Assembly (NCBI RefSeq): GCF_014295035.1
Contig: NZ_CP060404.1
Coordinates: forward strand, 1,096,001-1,160,000
Direction of reading: 5' to 3'
Source of the DNA: Streptomyces buecherae
Lineage (GTDB): Bacteria; Actinomycetota; Actinomycetes; Streptomycetales; Streptomycetaceae
Length of the DNA: 64,000 nt
The notes beneath the pieces were generated by a model that worked only from the letters and a program-made list of their open reading frames with translations, was not told where the DNA came from and ran no database searches. Below are positions 1-11,245 of this stretch, one piece after another. The number at the start of each line of letters is the position of its first letter. Position 1 is the first letter of the stretch. The position numbers and the translations under genes are program-made.

Positions 1-437
1 ATGTGCGCGGTGGGCACCCGCCGGCTGTCCGCCCACAGCCGGGCCACGGTGGTCTTGCCCGCGCCGGCCGGCCCGATGAGCAGCACGGCCACCGCGGTGC
101 GGGACGCGTCGATCACGGGCTGGTCCCGCGACGCGTCGGGCAGCGGTACGGGAGCGCCCGGGGGCAGCGTCACCGGCCCGGTGGTGCCGTCGGTCGCGGG
201 CGGCGGCCCGGAGGGGGCCGACATCGGCGGCGCCGGGTGCGGCGGGGGCGCCGGCGCGGGGAGCGGCGGGCTCCCGGGCCAGCCGGGCGTGGGGGCGGGG
301 CCCGGCGTCGGATGGGGGCCGCCGGCCACGGGCGGCGACCCGGGTGGCGCGGGGTGGCCCGAGTGCTGGGCGGCGCCCGCCGCACCCTGCCCCTGGCCGT
401 GGGACGGGGGCAGCGGAACTCCCACTGCGTGCTGCAT
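1..437 (-). CDS. Proline-rich P-loop ATP/GTP-binding protein (3' part cut by window edge)
   Basis: The frame starts with ATG at 437, preceded by GGAGAG about nine bases upstream, and runs off the left edge, so only about 145 N-terminal residues are visible. Residues ~5-110 are a disordered Pro/Gly/Ala-rich tail. After it comes a hydrophobic strand (AVAVLLIGPAGAGKTT), a clear Walker A motif, followed by a helix. The most likely protein is therefore a soluble nucleoside-triphosphatase. It lies downstream of aroQ on the same strand, separated by about 350 bp, so it probably has its own promoter. The exact ATPase family cannot be told because Walker B and later motifs are outside the window. The opposite-strand frames here are GC-driven shadows. 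Confidence 0.7.
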   Translation of the reverse strand, partial: MQHAVGVPLPPSHGQGQGAAGAAQHSGHPAPPGSPPVAGGPHPTPGPAPTPGWPGSPPLPAPAPPPHPAPPMSAPSGPPPATDGTTGPVTLPPGAPVPLPDASRDQPVIDASRTAVAVLLIGPAGAGKTTVARLWADSRRVPTAH

Positions 438-783
438 CCGGTGGCTCTCCGTCTCGTACGGGCGGCTGACGTGTGTAGACCCGGCCGCGCGCGTGCGCCG
501 GCCGAGTGCGCTACCGAACGGTACTCTCCCACTTCCGGGTGAACGGCGCCTCACCCGGCCCGTCGTTGGCCGGTGCGCACTCCCCCACCGGCGCCGACCG
601 CCGGCCCCGGGCCGCGCCGGGCCCGACCGGCCGGGCGCGCCGCGCCCCCGGGCCGAACGCGCGGCGCCCGGGCCTGGCACCGGGCCTCAACTCGCCGGAC
701 GGATACGGGAGTTGAGGTGACCGTCACGCGACGGGGCGTGTGGCGGCGGCGCCTGCTGGGCCCGGGGCGTCGCGCGGGTCGCG
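438..783. other. Intergenic region with one short palindrome
   Basis: No convincing gene lies in these 346 bases. A 5-2-5 inverted repeat, TACCGAACGGTA, sits at 512-523, about 75 bases upstream of the ATG of the P-loop protein, and could be an operator, but nothing ties it to a regulator. GC-rich self-complementary sequence around 620-680 could act as a weak transcription stop after aroQ. I see no clear -10/-35 pair. Confidence 0.35.
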
Positions 784-2399
<1,616 letters not shown>

Positions 2400-2954
2400 T
2401 CACTTCTCAAGCTCCAGCGCCCCCGCCACCTCGCCGGCCACGTCCTCGGGAGTGCGGTCGTCGGTGCTCACGACGGCGCGGGCCACCTGCGTGTACAACG
2501 GGCGGCGCGCCTCCATCAGCTCCCGCCAGCGCTGTCGCGGGTTGACGGCCAGCAGCGGGCGCGGCGCGTCCAGGCCCACCCGGCGCACGGCCGCGGCGAG
2601 CCGCACGTCGAGGAAGACCACGGGCAGGCCGGTCAGCAGCGCCCGGGTGTCCTCGTCCATCACCGCGCCGCCGCCGAGCGAGAGCACACCCTGGTGCTCG
2701 GCGACCGCGGCGCGCACCGCGGCCCGCTCAAGGGCGCGGAAGTGCGGCTCGCCGTGCTCGAAGAAGATCTCCGGGATGGGCTGGCCGGCGGTCCGCTCGA
2801 TGTCGGCGTCGGTGTCGCGGTAGGTGGTGCCCAGGCGCTCGGCGAGCAGCGCGCCCACGGTCGTCTTGCCCGCGCCGGGCGGGCCCACCAGGATCACGAC
2901 GGGCCCGCGGCGCTCGCCGGCGCCGGGCGCGGCGTGCTGCTCCGCGCCGGTCAC
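2400..2954 (-). CDS. aroK: Shikimate kinase
   Basis: Phosphorylates shikimate to shikimate 3-phosphate with ATP. The start is the GTG at 2954, whose GTGA overlaps the aroC stop; the frame stays open upstream through aroC only because of high GC content. The 184-residue product has the P-loop GPPGAGKTT (~24-32), the shikimate-binding DTDADIE, and the LSLGGGAV motif (second Gly-rich shikimate-binding loop), followed by the lid-region Arg in RPLL. A 17-residue N-terminal tail is typical of actinomycete copies. It is coupled to aroC and followed by aroB. Confidence 0.96.
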   Translation of the reverse strand: MTGAEQHAAPGAGERRGPVVILVGPPGAGKTTVGALLAERLGTTYRDTDADIERTAGQPIPEIFFEHGEPHFRALERAAVRAAVAEHQGVLSLGGGAVMDEDTRALLTGLPVVFLDVRLAAAVRRVGLDAPRPLLAVNPRQRWRELMEARRPLYTQVARAVVSTDDRTPEDVAGEVAGALELEK

Positions 2955-4135
2955 CGGATCTGCAGGTGGTCGAGGAAGCCACGGACGTTGCGGCGGGTCT
3001 CGGGGACGCTGTCGCCGCCGAACTTCTCCGCCACCGCGTCGGCGAGCACCAGCGCCACCATCGCCTCGGCGACGATCCCGGCGGCCGGCACGGCGCACAC
3101 GTCCGAGCGCTGGTGGTGGGCCTTGGTCGGCTCTCCGGTGGTCACGTCGACGGTGGCCAGCGCCCGGGGCACGGTCGCGATGGGCTTCATCGCGGCCCGC
3201 ACGCGCAGCAGCTCGCCGGTGGTCAGCCCGCCCTCGGTGCCGCCGGAGCGGCCGGTCGCCCGCTTGATCCCGTCCTCGGTCGGCAGGATCTCGTCGTGCG
3301 CCTGCGAGCCGGGGACCCGGGCCAGGTCGAACCCGTCGCCCAGCTCGACGCCCTTGATGGCCTGGATGCCCATGAGCGCCGCCGCGAGCCGCGCGTCGAG
3401 CCGCCGGTCCCAGTGCACGTGCGAGCCGAGCCCGACCGGCACGCCGTACGCCAGCACCTCGACCACGCCGCCGAGGGTGTCGCCGTCCTTGTGCGCCTGG
3501 TCGATCTCGGCCACCATCGCCTCGCTGGCCTCGGGGTCCAGGCAGCGCACCGGGTCGGCGTCGAGACGCTCGACGTCGCCGGGGGTCGGGTAGACGCCGT
3601 ACGGGGCCTTCGCCGCGGCCAGTTCCACCACGTGCGAGACGATCTCGATGCCGGCCGTCTCCTTGAGGTAGGAGCGGGCGACGGCGCCGAGGGCGACGCG
3701 GGCCGCGGTCTCCCGCGCGGAGGCGCGCTCCAGGATGGGCCGGGCCTCGTCGAAGCCGTACTTCTGCATGCCGGCCAGGTCGGCGTGGCCGGGCCGGGGG
3801 CGGGTCAGCGGCTCGTTCCTCGCCAGCCCCGCCAGCACCTGTGGGTCGACCGGGTCGGCGGCCATCACCTGTTCCCACTTGGGCCACTCGGTGTTGCCCA
3901 CCATGATCGCCACGGGGCCGCCCATGGTCAGGCCGTGCCGTACGCCGCCGATGAACGTGACCTCGTCGCGCTCGAACTTCATCCGGGCACCGCGGCCATA
4001 GCCGAGCCGCCGCCGCGCGAGGGCGTCCGCCACCATGTCGGTGGTGATCGGTACCCCGGCGGGCAGCCCCTCCAGGGTCGCCACCAGTGCGGGGCCGTGC
4101 GACTCCCCCGCCGTCAGCCAACGCAACCTGCTCAA
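2951..4135 (-). CDS. aroC: Chorismate synthase
   Basis: Makes chorismate from EPSP using reduced FMN, the last shikimate-pathway step; chorismate later feeds PabB/PabC at ~55-57 kb. The 394-residue protein opens with the family signature [16 protein letters not shown] and has the [12 protein letters not shown] and GRSGGTEGG segments (substrate and FMN sites). Length matches bacterial monofunctional enzymes. ATG at 4135 is preceded by about 230 bases of non-coding sequence up to aroE. Its stop overlaps the aroK start by 4 bp. Confidence 0.98.
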   Translation of the reverse strand: MSRLRWLTAGESHGPALVATLEGLPAGVPITTDMVADALARRRLGYGRGARMKFERDEVTFIGGVRHGLTMGGPVAIMVGNTEWPKWEQVMAADPVDPQVLAGLARNEPLTRPRPGHADLAGMQKYGFDEARPILERASARETAARVALGAVARSYLKETAGIEIVSHVVELAAAKAPYGVYPTPGDVERLDADPVRCLDPEASEAMVAEIDQAHKDGDTLGGVVEVLAYGVPVGLGSHVHWDRRLDARLAAALMGIQAIKGVELGDGFDLARVPGSQAHDEILPTEDGIKRATGRSGGTEGGLTTGELLRVRAAMKPIATVPRALATVDVTTGEPTKAHHQRSDVCAVPAAGIVAEAMVALVLADAVAEKFGGDSVPETRRNVRGFLDHLQIR

Positions 4136-4362
4136 CGGTGCTCCTTAAAACCTCGCGCCCGTGCGACTTCTCAGCTCCGATCCTCCCATGAGCTGCGACG
4201 GAGCCCGTTCGCCCGTCCACGCTACGGACGACGGCCCGCGCCGGTCCCGGGGCGGCGCGATGTTCGGGCAGCGTCCGCACGGCGCACCGGCGCCCGACCG
4301 CGCGCGCCCCCGGTGGCCACCGGCCGGGCGCGCGCGGAACGCCGCCGCGCGGGCCCGAGCCG

Positions 4363-5205
4363 CTACGGCGCCGTGGCTCGCTGCCGCGCCGCGAGCGCGG
4401 CCTCGCCCGCCTCCCGCATGGCGGCCAGCGGTGCCGCGCCGCCGGTCATCCGCTCCACCTGCAACACCGCCTGGTGCACGAGCAGGTCGAGCCCGCCGAC
4501 GACGGCGCCGCCGCGCGCCGACCAGGCTGCGGCGAGCGCGGTCGGCCAGGGGTCGTAGAGCACGTCGAAGAGCGCGCCGGGCCGCTCGGGCACGGCGGCG
4601 GCCAGCGCGTCGGTGCTGCCGGCCGGCGTGGTGGCGAACACCAGCGGGGCGCTCATCGCCTCGGCGGCGTCCGCCCAGTCCGCGATGCGCACGCGCACCC
4701 CGAGCCGCTCGCCCCACTGCCGCATCTCGGTGGCCCGGGCCGCCCCGCGCACGTACGCGGTGACCTCGCCGACCTGGATGCGGGCGAGGGCGGCCAGCGC
4801 TGAGGACGCCGTAGCCCCGGCGCCCAACACCGCGGCGCGCTCCACCCGTTCCACGCCGCGCTCGCGCATGGCCGCGATCATGCCGGGGATGTCGGTGTTC
4901 TCGCCGACCCGCCGACCCTCCTCGGTGAACAGCACGGTGTTCACCGCCTCCACCGAGGCCGCGGTCTCGCTGATCTCGTCGAGCAGCGGGATGATCGCAC
5001 GCTTGAGCGGCATCGTCAGCGAGAGCCCGGCCCAGGTGCGGTCCAGCCCCTGGAGGAAGGCCGGCAGCCCGGCCTCGTCCACCTCGTACCGGTCGTAGCG
5101 CCAGCCGGTCAGACCCAGCTTGGCGTACGCGGCCCGGTGCAACACCGGCGAGAGCGAGTGCGCGATGGGCGATCCTAGGACCGCCGCCCTGCGGTCGTCC
5201 GGCAT
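4363..5205 (-). CDS. aroE: Shikimate dehydrogenase
   Basis: Reduces 3-dehydroshikimate to shikimate with NADPH. In the 280-residue protein SLSP (17-20) binds shikimate, LTMPLK contains the catalytic Lys (~68), VNTVLF and ENTDIPG carry the Asn/Asp partners, and GAGATASSALAAL (~130) is the Rossmann dinucleotide loop, here GAGATA rather than the usual GAGGAA. Length is normal. The gene follows mltG by 22 bases on the same strand, so it may be read from the mltG side; the aroE-aroC gap of ~227 bases could hold a second promoter, though I see no strong boxes there. Confidence 0.93.
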   Translation of the reverse strand: MPDDRRAAVLGSPIAHSLSPVLHRAAYAKLGLTGWRYDRYEVDEAGLPAFLQGLDRTWAGLSLTMPLKRAIIPLLDEISETAASVEAVNTVLFTEEGRRVGENTDIPGMIAAMRERGVERVERAAVLGAGATASSALAALARIQVGEVTAYVRGAARATEMRQWGERLGVRVRIADWADAAEAMSAPLVFATTPAGSTDALAAAVPERPGALFDVLYDPWPTALAAAWSARGGAVVGGLDLLVHQAVLQVERMTGGAAPLAAMREAGEAALAARQRATAP

Positions 5206-5227
5206 CTGTCTGTCCCCGCCCCCTGTG

Positions 5228-7252
5228 TCAGTTACCGCCGCCGCGCGTCTTGTTGAACTCGTCGACCAGCTTCTTGTGCTCGGCGTAGGTCTTGGTGAAC
5301 TTCGTCGTCTTGAGGTCGACGGAGACGAAGTAGTACCACCCGCCCCGCTCGGGCTTCAGGGTGGCCTTCAGCGCGTCCTCCCCCGGGTTCCCGATGGGTC
5401 CGGGCGGCAGCCCCTCGTCGTGGTACGTGTTGTAGGGGTTGTCGTACTTGCGCAGTTCCTCGATCGTCAAGTCGATCTTGCTCTGGTTCTTGATGTAGTT
5501 GTACGTCGAGTCGAACTCCAGCAGCCCGTTGGTCTGCACGTTGTCGGGCTTGAGGCGGTTGTAGACGACGTCGGCCATCTTGCGGAAGTCGTCGTGCGTC
5601 ATGCCCTCGGCGTTGACGAGGCTGGCCACGGTGACGATGTCGAGCGGCGACGACAGGCCCAGGCTCCGCGCCTTGGCCTCGTCGATGCCGAGCTTCTCGT
5701 ACTCCTTGTTGGCCTGCTCGACCATCTTGCGCAGTACGGCGGCGGGCTTGGCGTCCTTGCCGACGCTGTAGCGGGAGGGATAGAGGAACCCCTCCAGCGG
5801 GTCCTTGATGTCGGGGTTCTTGTTCGCCCAGGCGGGGAGCCCGAGGTTGCGGTACTCCTTCCGGGCCACCTCCAGGGTGGTGCCCTCAGCGGCGCCGATC
5901 TTCTTGTCGATCGCGGCGTAGACGGCGCGGTTGCGCATGCCCTCGCTGATGATCAGGGAGTTGAGCGCCGCGGGGTCGGTCATCATCGTGACGGCCGCGT
6001 CCCCCGACATCCGCTTGTTGAGCGTGTACGTCCCCGCCTGGATGCGATCGCCCTTGGGGCTCTCGTTGGCGGCGTCCACGAACGCCCGGCTGCTCTTGAC
6101 GACGCCTTCGCGTTTGAGAATCTCGCCCATGGCGGCGACGCCGGTGCCCTCGGGGATCTCGATCTGCACCTGCTCGTCGGTGCCCTCGCCCGCGAAGTCC
6201 GGCGCGGCGCCGAAGTGGCTCTGCCAGAACTGGTAGCCGAAGTACCCCACGCCACCCACGACGCCGCCGAGCACCACCGTGACCACCAGACACGCCATGC
6301 CGCTACGGCGCTTGGTCTTCTTGTTCCGCCGCTCCCGGGACTGCCGACGCTCCTCGCGCGGGTCGCTGACATCGTCGTCATACGCGTCGTCGAACCCGCC
6401 CTCGTGCTCGGCGCCCCGGCCGTCGCCGCGCCCCGGCCCGCGTCCGTCGCGCCCGCCTCGGCCGGCGCCGTCGGCGTCGTCGAAGAAGGAGTTCTTCTCT
6501 TCCGCGAAGAAGGGGTGGTCGGGCTGGCCCGGATCGGGCTCGTTCTCCGCCCGCCAGTCGTCTACCGGCTCCTCCGCCGGAGGGCCCGCCGGAGACCGTC
6601 CGCGCGTCCGCTGCCGGGGCTCCTGCCCCGCCTGTCCCTGGTACGCCGGCTGCTGCTGGGGGTGCTGGCCGTGCGGGGGCGCCTGCTGCTCGGGCGCCGG
6701 ATAGCCGTCCGGCGTCCCGTGGTAGTCGGCCTGCCCGCCGCCGTAGGGGTGACCGTGCTGACCGGAGGGGTAGCCGTCGACCGGCTGGCCGTGCTGGTCC
6801 GGCGCGTAGGGCTCGCCGGGCTGCGCGTGCTGACCCGTCCCGTACGGATCGCCCGACTGGGCGTGCTGACCCGTCCCGTACGGGTCACCGGACTGGGCGT
6901 GCTGACCCGTCGGGTAGGCGTCACCGGGCTGGGCGTGCTGGCCCGTCCCGTAGGGGTCGACGGACTGGTTCGGCTGTTGGCCGTGCTGCTGGCCCGGCTG
7001 TTGGCCCTGCTGCTGGCCGTGCGTGTACGGGTCGCCCGGGCCGCCGCCGTACGGGGCGCCCGAGCCCGGCGCGCCGTCCCAGCCGTACTGCTGCTGCGCG
7101 AAAGGTTCCTGCTGCTGCGCATACTGCTGGGCCTGGTCACCGTAGGGGCTCTGACCGCCCGCGGCCTGCTGCCCGTGCCACCCCGGGTCCCCGTACAAGG
7201 GGTCCTCGGGGTCCCACGGTTGGGAGCCGGAGCTCCGGCCATACTCAGTCAT
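5228..7252 (-). CDS. mltG: Endolytic murein transglycosylase MltG (YceG family) with a long repeat-rich cytoplasmic tail
   Basis: Cuts nascent peptidoglycan strands at the membrane to end glycan polymerisation. ATG at 7252 (preceded by AGGGG) gives 674 residues; an upstream in-frame extension is rejected. Residues 1-315 are a Gln/Gly/Pro/Asp-rich disordered region with a 12-residue repeat (QHAQSGDPYGTG type) and Q-rich runs, then a basic patch, one transmembrane helix at ~317-342, and an extracellular YceG domain. The family catalytic Glu is in VASLVNAEGMT, and LPPGPIGNPG near the C-terminus is the conserved YceG motif. E. coli MltG is about 340 residues, so nearly half of this protein is the actinobacterial N-terminal tail. 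It follows ruvX and precedes aroE. Confidence 0.93.
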   Translation of the reverse strand: MTEYGRSSGSQPWDPEDPLYGDPGWHGQQAAGGQSPYGDQAQQYAQQQEPFAQQQYGWDGAPGSGAPYGGGPGDPYTHGQQQGQQPGQQHGQQPNQSVDPYGTGQHAQPGDAYPTGQHAQSGDPYGTGQHAQSGDPYGTGQHAQPGEPYAPDQHGQPVDGYPSGQHGHPYGGGQADYHGTPDGYPAPEQQAPPHGQHPQQQPAYQGQAGQEPRQRTRGRSPAGPPAEEPVDDWRAENEPDPGQPDHPFFAEEKNSFFDDADGAGRGGRDGRGPGRGDGRGAEHEGGFDDAYDDDVSDPREERRQSRERRNKKTKRRSGMACLVVTVVLGGVVGGVGYFGYQFWQSHFGAAPDFAGEGTDEQVQIEIPEGTGVAAMGEILKREGVVKSSRAFVDAANESPKGDRIQAGTYTLNKRMSGDAAVTMMTDPAALNSLIISEGMRNRAVYAAIDKKIGAAEGTTLEVARKEYRNLGLPAWANKNPDIKDPLEGFLYPSRYSVGKDAKPAAVLRKMVEQANKEYEKLGIDEAKARSLGLSSPLDIVTVASLVNAEGMTHDDFRKMADVVYNRLKPDNVQTNGLLEFDSTYNYIKNQSKIDLTIEELRKYDNPYNTYHDEGLPPGPIGNPGEDALKATLKPERGGWYYFVSVDLKTTKFTKTYAEHKKLVDEFNKTRGGGN
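6789..6968 (-). repeat. Five tandem 36-bp units inside mltG
   Basis: Units of 36 bp encode a 12-residue repeat on the minus strand (consensus QHAQSGDPYGTG). The middle units differ by only a few bases, while the outer ones are more divergent. The period is a multiple of three, so copy-number changes keep the mltG frame. This is a coding minisatellite, not a CRISPR: there are no unique spacers. Confidence 0.85.
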
Positions 7253-7378
7253 CAATCCCCTAGTGCCGCGCTGCGGCAGCCGGTACGCGCGTGGGGCGCG
7301 GGGTTCGCTCCGCCGGGCTATCACGACGCCCGGGATTCGAACGGCTGCCATGCCGCGCGGAACGTTACCGTATCGCGA

Positions 7379-7861
7379 TCAGATGACCACTTCGACGGCC
7401 TCTCCCGGCGGGCGGCCCGAGGCGCGCTCCGTCTCCAGCGCGTTCTGGAGGATGATGACGGCGGCGGCCTGGTCGACGACCGACCGCCCCTTCTTGCTCC
7501 TGACCCCCGCGGCGCGCAGCCCCTGGGTCGCGGTGACCGTGCTCATGCGCTCGTCGACCAGTCGTACCGGCACCGGCGCAACGGCCCGGGCCAGCTCGTC
7601 GGCGAAGCCGCGCACCTTGGTCGCGGCCGGACCCTCCGTACCGCGCAGGGACCGTGGCAGTCCGACGATGACCTCGATCGGCTCGTACTCCTCGACGATC
7701 GCCACCAGCCTGCGCCGCGCGGCCGGCACGTCCCGGCCCGGCACCGTCTCCACCGGTGTCGCGAGGACCCCGTCGGGGTCGCACGAGGCCACCCCGATCC
7801 GGGCGTCTCCGACATCGACGGCGATCCGTCGCCCGCGTCGCATGGGCCGTTCCTCGCTCAC
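7379..7861 (-). CDS. ruvX: YqgF/RuvX family RNase H-fold protein (putative Holliday junction resolvase / pre-16S rRNA nuclease)
   Basis: A 160-residue YqgF-fold protein: RRIAVDVGDARIGVA carries the first catalytic Asp, VIVGLPRSLRGTEG is the central strand and loop with the family GLP motif, VDERMSTV carries the catalytic Glu, and KKGRSVVDQAAAVIIL the last Asp. In E. coli the orthologue finishes the 16S rRNA 5' end; in others a junction-resolving activity is reported, so the substrate is open. GTG at 7861 overlaps the preceding stop as GTGA; an internal ATG at 7843 is an alternative start. The pairing with alaS upstream and mltG downstream is conserved in streptomycetes. Confidence 0.93.
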   Translation of the reverse strand: MSEERPMRRGRRIAVDVGDARIGVASCDPDGVLATPVETVPGRDVPAARRRLVAIVEEYEPIEVIVGLPRSLRGTEGPAATKVRGFADELARAVAPVPVRLVDERMSTVTATQGLRAAGVRSKKGRSVVDQAAAVIILQNALETERASGRPPGEAVEVVI

Positions 7862-8085
7862 GCCGCCTCGTCCCCGCTCCCGCTCGACCTACCGCTCACG
7901 CCGGAGCCGTTGTTCCACCATCGGGGCGACGTACTTCCGTCACCCCGTCCGTTCCCGCGCCCAGTCGAGTGCACATCGCACCGGTCCGGGCGGTCATCGG
8001 CCGGCCGGGTGACGTCCACCCGGCCGGCCGACCACTCCTCCCACCACGCGGCGGCCCGCCCGCGCGTCACGCGCGGCGCGGCCAC
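7858..8085 (-). CDS. Possible small hypothetical protein between alaS and ruvX
   Basis: A 75-codon frame with GTG start at 8085 whose stop overlaps the ruvX GTG by 4 bp (GTGA), the coupling style seen throughout this window. The product (MAAPRVTRGRAAAWWEEWS...) has several Trp, is Arg/Gly/Ser-rich and has no membrane helix or known domain. Support is only the overlap and the position; codon pattern alone could be chance in this GC-rich DNA. S. coelicolor annotation also has a small gene between these two, as I recall. I cannot name a function. Confidence 0.4.
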   Translation of the reverse strand: MAAPRVTRGRAAAWWEEWSAGRVDVTRPADDRPDRCDVHSTGRGNGRGDGSTSPRWWNNGSGVSGRSSGSGDEAA

Positions 8086-8172
8086 CCGCCGCGCCCACTC
8101 AGCCGCGCGGCCCGCCGGCTCGGCCGGTCCGCACGCCTGGTCGGCTGGTGCTCACGCCCGCTGGGCCGCTCC

Positions 8173-10842
8173 TCACGCCTGCTCGGCGACGAGGCGCTGC
8201 ACGGCGGCGACCGCGTCGTCGATGGCGGCCGGGTTCTGGCCGCCGCCCTGCGCGACGTCCGGCTTGCCGCCGCCGCCTCCGCCGAGCGTCTTGGCGGCGG
8301 TGCGCACCAGCTCGCCGGCCTTGAGGCCGCGCTCGCGGGCCGCCTCGTTGGTGGCGATCACGGTGAGCGGGCGCTCGCCGGCGACGGCGAACAGCGCGAC
8401 GACGGCTGGGCGACCGCCCTGGATGCGCCCGCGCACGTCGAGCACCAGCTTGCGCAGGTCGTCAGCGCCGGTGCCGTCGGGCACCCGGCCGGTCACCAGC
8501 GCGACGCCCCGCACGTCCTGGGCGCCCTCGGCGAGGCCGGCGGCGGCCTGCAGCACCTTCTCCGCGCGGAACCGCTCGATCTCCTTCTCGGCCTCCTTGA
8601 GCTTGGCCAGCATTCCGGAGATCTTCTCCGGCAGCTCCTCGGGACGCCCCTTGACCAGGTCCGTGAGCTGCGAGACCACCGTGTGCTCGCGAGCGAGGAA
8701 GTTGTACGCGTCGACGCCCACCAGGGCCTCCACGCGGCGCACCCCCGAGCCGATCGAGGACTCGCCGAGCAGCTTCACCAGGCCGAGCTGGGCCGTGTTG
8801 TGCACGTGCGTGCCACCACACAGCTCCTTGGAGAAGTCGCCGATGGTCACCACGCGCACCCGGTCGCCGTACTTCTCGCCGAACTCGGCGATGGCGCCCT
8901 GCTTCTTCGCCTCGTCCATGCTCATCACCTCGGCGGTGACGTCGAGTTCGCGGGAGAGCACGTCGTTGATCTTCTGCTCGACGTCCGTGAGTACCGTGCC
9001 GGGGACGGCGGCGGGCGAGCCGAAGTCGAACCGGAAGCGGCCGGGCGAGTTCTCCGAGCCGGCCTGGGCGGCCGTCGGGCCGAGCGCGTCGCGCAGCGCC
9101 TGGTGGGTGAGGTGGGTGGCGCTGTGCGCGCGGGCGATGGCCCGCCGGCGGGTGACGTCGATCTGGGCGTACGCCCCGGCGCCGACGACGACCTCGCCGA
9201 CCTGCACCACGCCCTTGTGCACGCTCACGCCGGGCACCGGCTGCTGCACGTCGCGCACCTCGACCACGGCGCCGGTGTCCAGCCTGATCCGGCCCGTGTC
9301 GGCGAGCTGACCGCCGCCCTCGGCGTAGAACGGCGTGCGGTCGAGGACGACCTCGACCTCGTCGCCCTCGTGCGCGGCGGGCGACGAGACGCCGTCGACG
9401 AGCAGCCCGACGACGGAGGACTCGCCCGCCGTCTCCGCGTACCCGGTGAAGACCGTGGTGCCGGAGGTGTCGGCGACCGCGCGGTAGGCCGAGAGGTCGG
9501 CGTGGCCCTGCTTCTTGGACTTGGCGTCCGCCTTGGCCCGCTCCCGCTGCTCCTTCATCAGGCGGCGGAAGCCCTCCTGGTCGACGGTCAGCCCCTGCTC
9601 GGCGGCCATCTCCAGGGTCAGGTCGATGGGGAAGCCCCACGTGTCGTGCAGCAGGAACGCCTTGTCGCCGGCGAGCGTGGTGGAGCCGGCGGCCTTGGTC
9701 TCGCTGACGGCCGTGTCCAGGATGTTGGTGCCGGACTTCAGCGTCTTCAGGAACGCGCTCTCCTCGGCCAGGGCGACCGTCTCGATGCGCTTGCGGTCCT
9801 CGAGCAGCTCCGGGTACTGCTGGCCCATCGTCGTGAGCACGACGTCCACGAGCTGCCCGACCACCGGCCCGGTGGCGCCCAGCAGGCGCATGTTGCGGAT
9901 GGCGCGGCGCATGATGCGGCGCAGCACGTACCCGCGGCCCTCGTTGCCCGGGGTGACGCCGTCGCCGATGAGCATCACCGAGGTGCGGATGTGGTCGCCG
10001 ACCACGCGCAGGGCGACGTCGGTGTCCGTGCTGGTGCCGTAGGCGACCCCGGTCAGCTCGGTGGCCTGGTCCATGACGACCCGGAGGGTGTCCGTCTCGT
10101 ACATGTTGCGCACGCCCTGCAGGATCATCGCGAGGCGTTCGAGGCCGAGGCCGGTGTCGATGTTCTTGCTGGGCAGCTCGCCGAGGATCGGGAAGTCCTC
10201 CTTGCCGGAGCCCGGTCCGCGCTCGTACTGCATGAAGACCAGGTTCCAGATCTCCACGTACCGCTCGTCGTTGACGGCCGGGCCGCCCTCGGGGCCGAAC
10301 TCGGGGCCGCGGTCGTAGTTGATCTCGGAGCAGGGGCCGCACGGTCCGGGCACGCCCATGGACCAGTAGTTGGGGCCCATGCCCAGGCGCTGGATGCGCT
10401 CGGCCGGCACGCCGATGACCTCACGCCAGATGCGCTCGGCCTCGTCGTCCTGCTCGTAGACCGTGATCCACAGCTTCTCCGGGTCCAGGCCGTAGCCCCC
10501 GTCCGCCTGCGAGCTGGTCAGCAGCTCCCAGGCGAGCTTGATGGCGCCTTCCTTGAAGTAGTCACCGAAGGAGAAGTTGCCGCACATCTGGAAGAACGTG
10601 CCGTGCCGCGTGGTCTTGCCGACCTCTTCGATGTCGGGCGTGCGCACGCACTTCTGCACGCTGGTGGCCCGGTCGAAGGGGGGCTTGACCTCACCGAGGA
10701 AGTACGGCTTGAAGGGCACCATGCCCGCGGGGACCAGCAACAGCGTCGGGTCGTCCGCGATCAGCGACGCCGACGGCACGACGGTGTGCCCCCGCTCCTC
10801 GAAGAAGCGTAGCCAGCGGCGGCGGATTTCGGCCGACTCCAT
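8173..10842 (-). CDS. alaS: Alanyl-tRNA synthetase
   Basis: Charges tRNA-Ala. The 889-residue length is normal. Class II catalytic core at the N-terminus ([49 protein letters not shown]), then the tRNA-recognition part, and the editing domain with the zinc-binding HxxxH (HSATH) and CGGTH motifs, then the C-terminal DHHA1 region. The ATG at 10842 overlaps the upstream gene stop as ATGA. The antisense frame that stays open across the whole gene is a GC artefact. Confidence 0.98.
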   Translation of the reverse strand: MESAEIRRRWLRFFEERGHTVVPSASLIADDPTLLLVPAGMVPFKPYFLGEVKPPFDRATSVQKCVRTPDIEEVGKTTRHGTFFQMCGNFSFGDYFKEGAIKLAWELLTSSQADGGYGLDPEKLWITVYEQDDEAERIWREVIGVPAERIQRLGMGPNYWSMGVPGPCGPCSEINYDRGPEFGPEGGPAVNDERYVEIWNLVFMQYERGPGSGKEDFPILGELPSKNIDTGLGLERLAMILQGVRNMYETDTLRVVMDQATELTGVAYGTSTDTDVALRVVGDHIRTSVMLIGDGVTPGNEGRGYVLRRIMRRAIRNMRLLGATGPVVGQLVDVVLTTMGQQYPELLEDRKRIETVALAEESAFLKTLKSGTNILDTAVSETKAAGSTTLAGDKAFLLHDTWGFPIDLTLEMAAEQGLTVDQEGFRRLMKEQRERAKADAKSKKQGHADLSAYRAVADTSGTTVFTGYAETAGESSVVGLLVDGVSSPAAHEGDEVEVVLDRTPFYAEGGGQLADTGRIRLDTGAVVEVRDVQQPVPGVSVHKGVVQVGEVVVGAGAYAQIDVTRRRAIARAHSATHLTHQALRDALGPTAAQAGSENSPGRFRFDFGSPAAVPGTVLTDVEQKINDVLSRELDVTAEVMSMDEAKKQGAIAEFGEKYGDRVRVVTIGDFSKELCGGTHVHNTAQLGLVKLLGESSIGSGVRRVEALVGVDAYNFLAREHTVVSQLTDLVKGRPEELPEKISGMLAKLKEAEKEIERFRAEKVLQAAAGLAEGAQDVRGVALVTGRVPDGTGADDLRKLVLDVRGRIQGGRPAVVALFAVAGERPLTVIATNEAARERGLKAGELVRTAAKTLGGGGGGKPDVAQGGGQNPAAIDDAVAAVQRLVAEQA

Positions 10843-11240
10843 CAGTAGTCCTCTTTCCGATCGTTCCGGTCGGTCTTCCGGTCGTTTTCCCGGTCGTTCC
10901 AGTCGTCGCCCCGGCGGGTGTCCGGATCGCCTTGGGCGGTCAGGCCCGCGGGGCGGTAGGTCTTCGACTCCAGCACCTGCGCGTGCCGTACGGGCAGTTC
11001 CCGGGCGTCGGGCCCCCCGTTGAGTCCCAGCGCGTCGTTCAACGCCGCCTCACGGTCCGACATTCCGACCCGTACGTCCAGGGCGAACTGCTTCAGTCGG
11101 TGTCCGGTCTCCACCGCCTTGTCCGCGGCCTGCGCGGCCAGACTCTCGGGGGTCAGCTGGCGCAACTTGCGGTTGACCTTCGTGGTGGCCCACACGCCGG
11201 CTGCGGCGCCGGTGGTGAACCAGAATGCGCGGCGGAACAT
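10842..11240 (-). CDS. DUF6167-like small protein
   Basis: A 132-residue protein with an N-terminal hydrophobic segment ([19 protein letters not shown]) that looks like a membrane anchor, an amphipathic middle ([21 protein letters not shown]) and a highly charged C-terminal tail (repeated D/R/N/K). Homologues are found only in actinomycetes, between a DUF948 gene and alaS. The stop overlaps the alaS start (ATGA), so it is probably co-translated with alaS. The function is unknown. Confidence 0.75.
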   Translation of the reverse strand: MFRRAFWFTTGAAAGVWATTKVNRKLRQLTPESLAAQAADKAVETGHRLKQFALDVRVGMSDREAALNDALGLNGGPDARELPVRHAQVLESKTYRPAGLTAQGDPDTRRGDDWNDRENDRKTDRNDRKEDY

Positions 11241-11245
11241 CGCGA

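Noticed and set aside
6789..6968. Regular 36-bp repeats considered as a CRISPR array
   Set aside because: Units are contiguous and coding in mltG (12-residue period); no spacers and no cas genes.
5120..9310. Very long plus-strand open frame opposite mltG, ruvX and alaS
   Set aside because: It is antisense to three recognised genes, has no ribosome site or domain, and shows the Leu/Val/Gly/Arg composition expected from reading high-GC third positions in reverse.
7756..10812. 1,000-codon plus-strand frame opposite alaS
   Set aside because: Antisense to alaS in the usual shadow register, with His/Gly/Val-rich noise and no domain.
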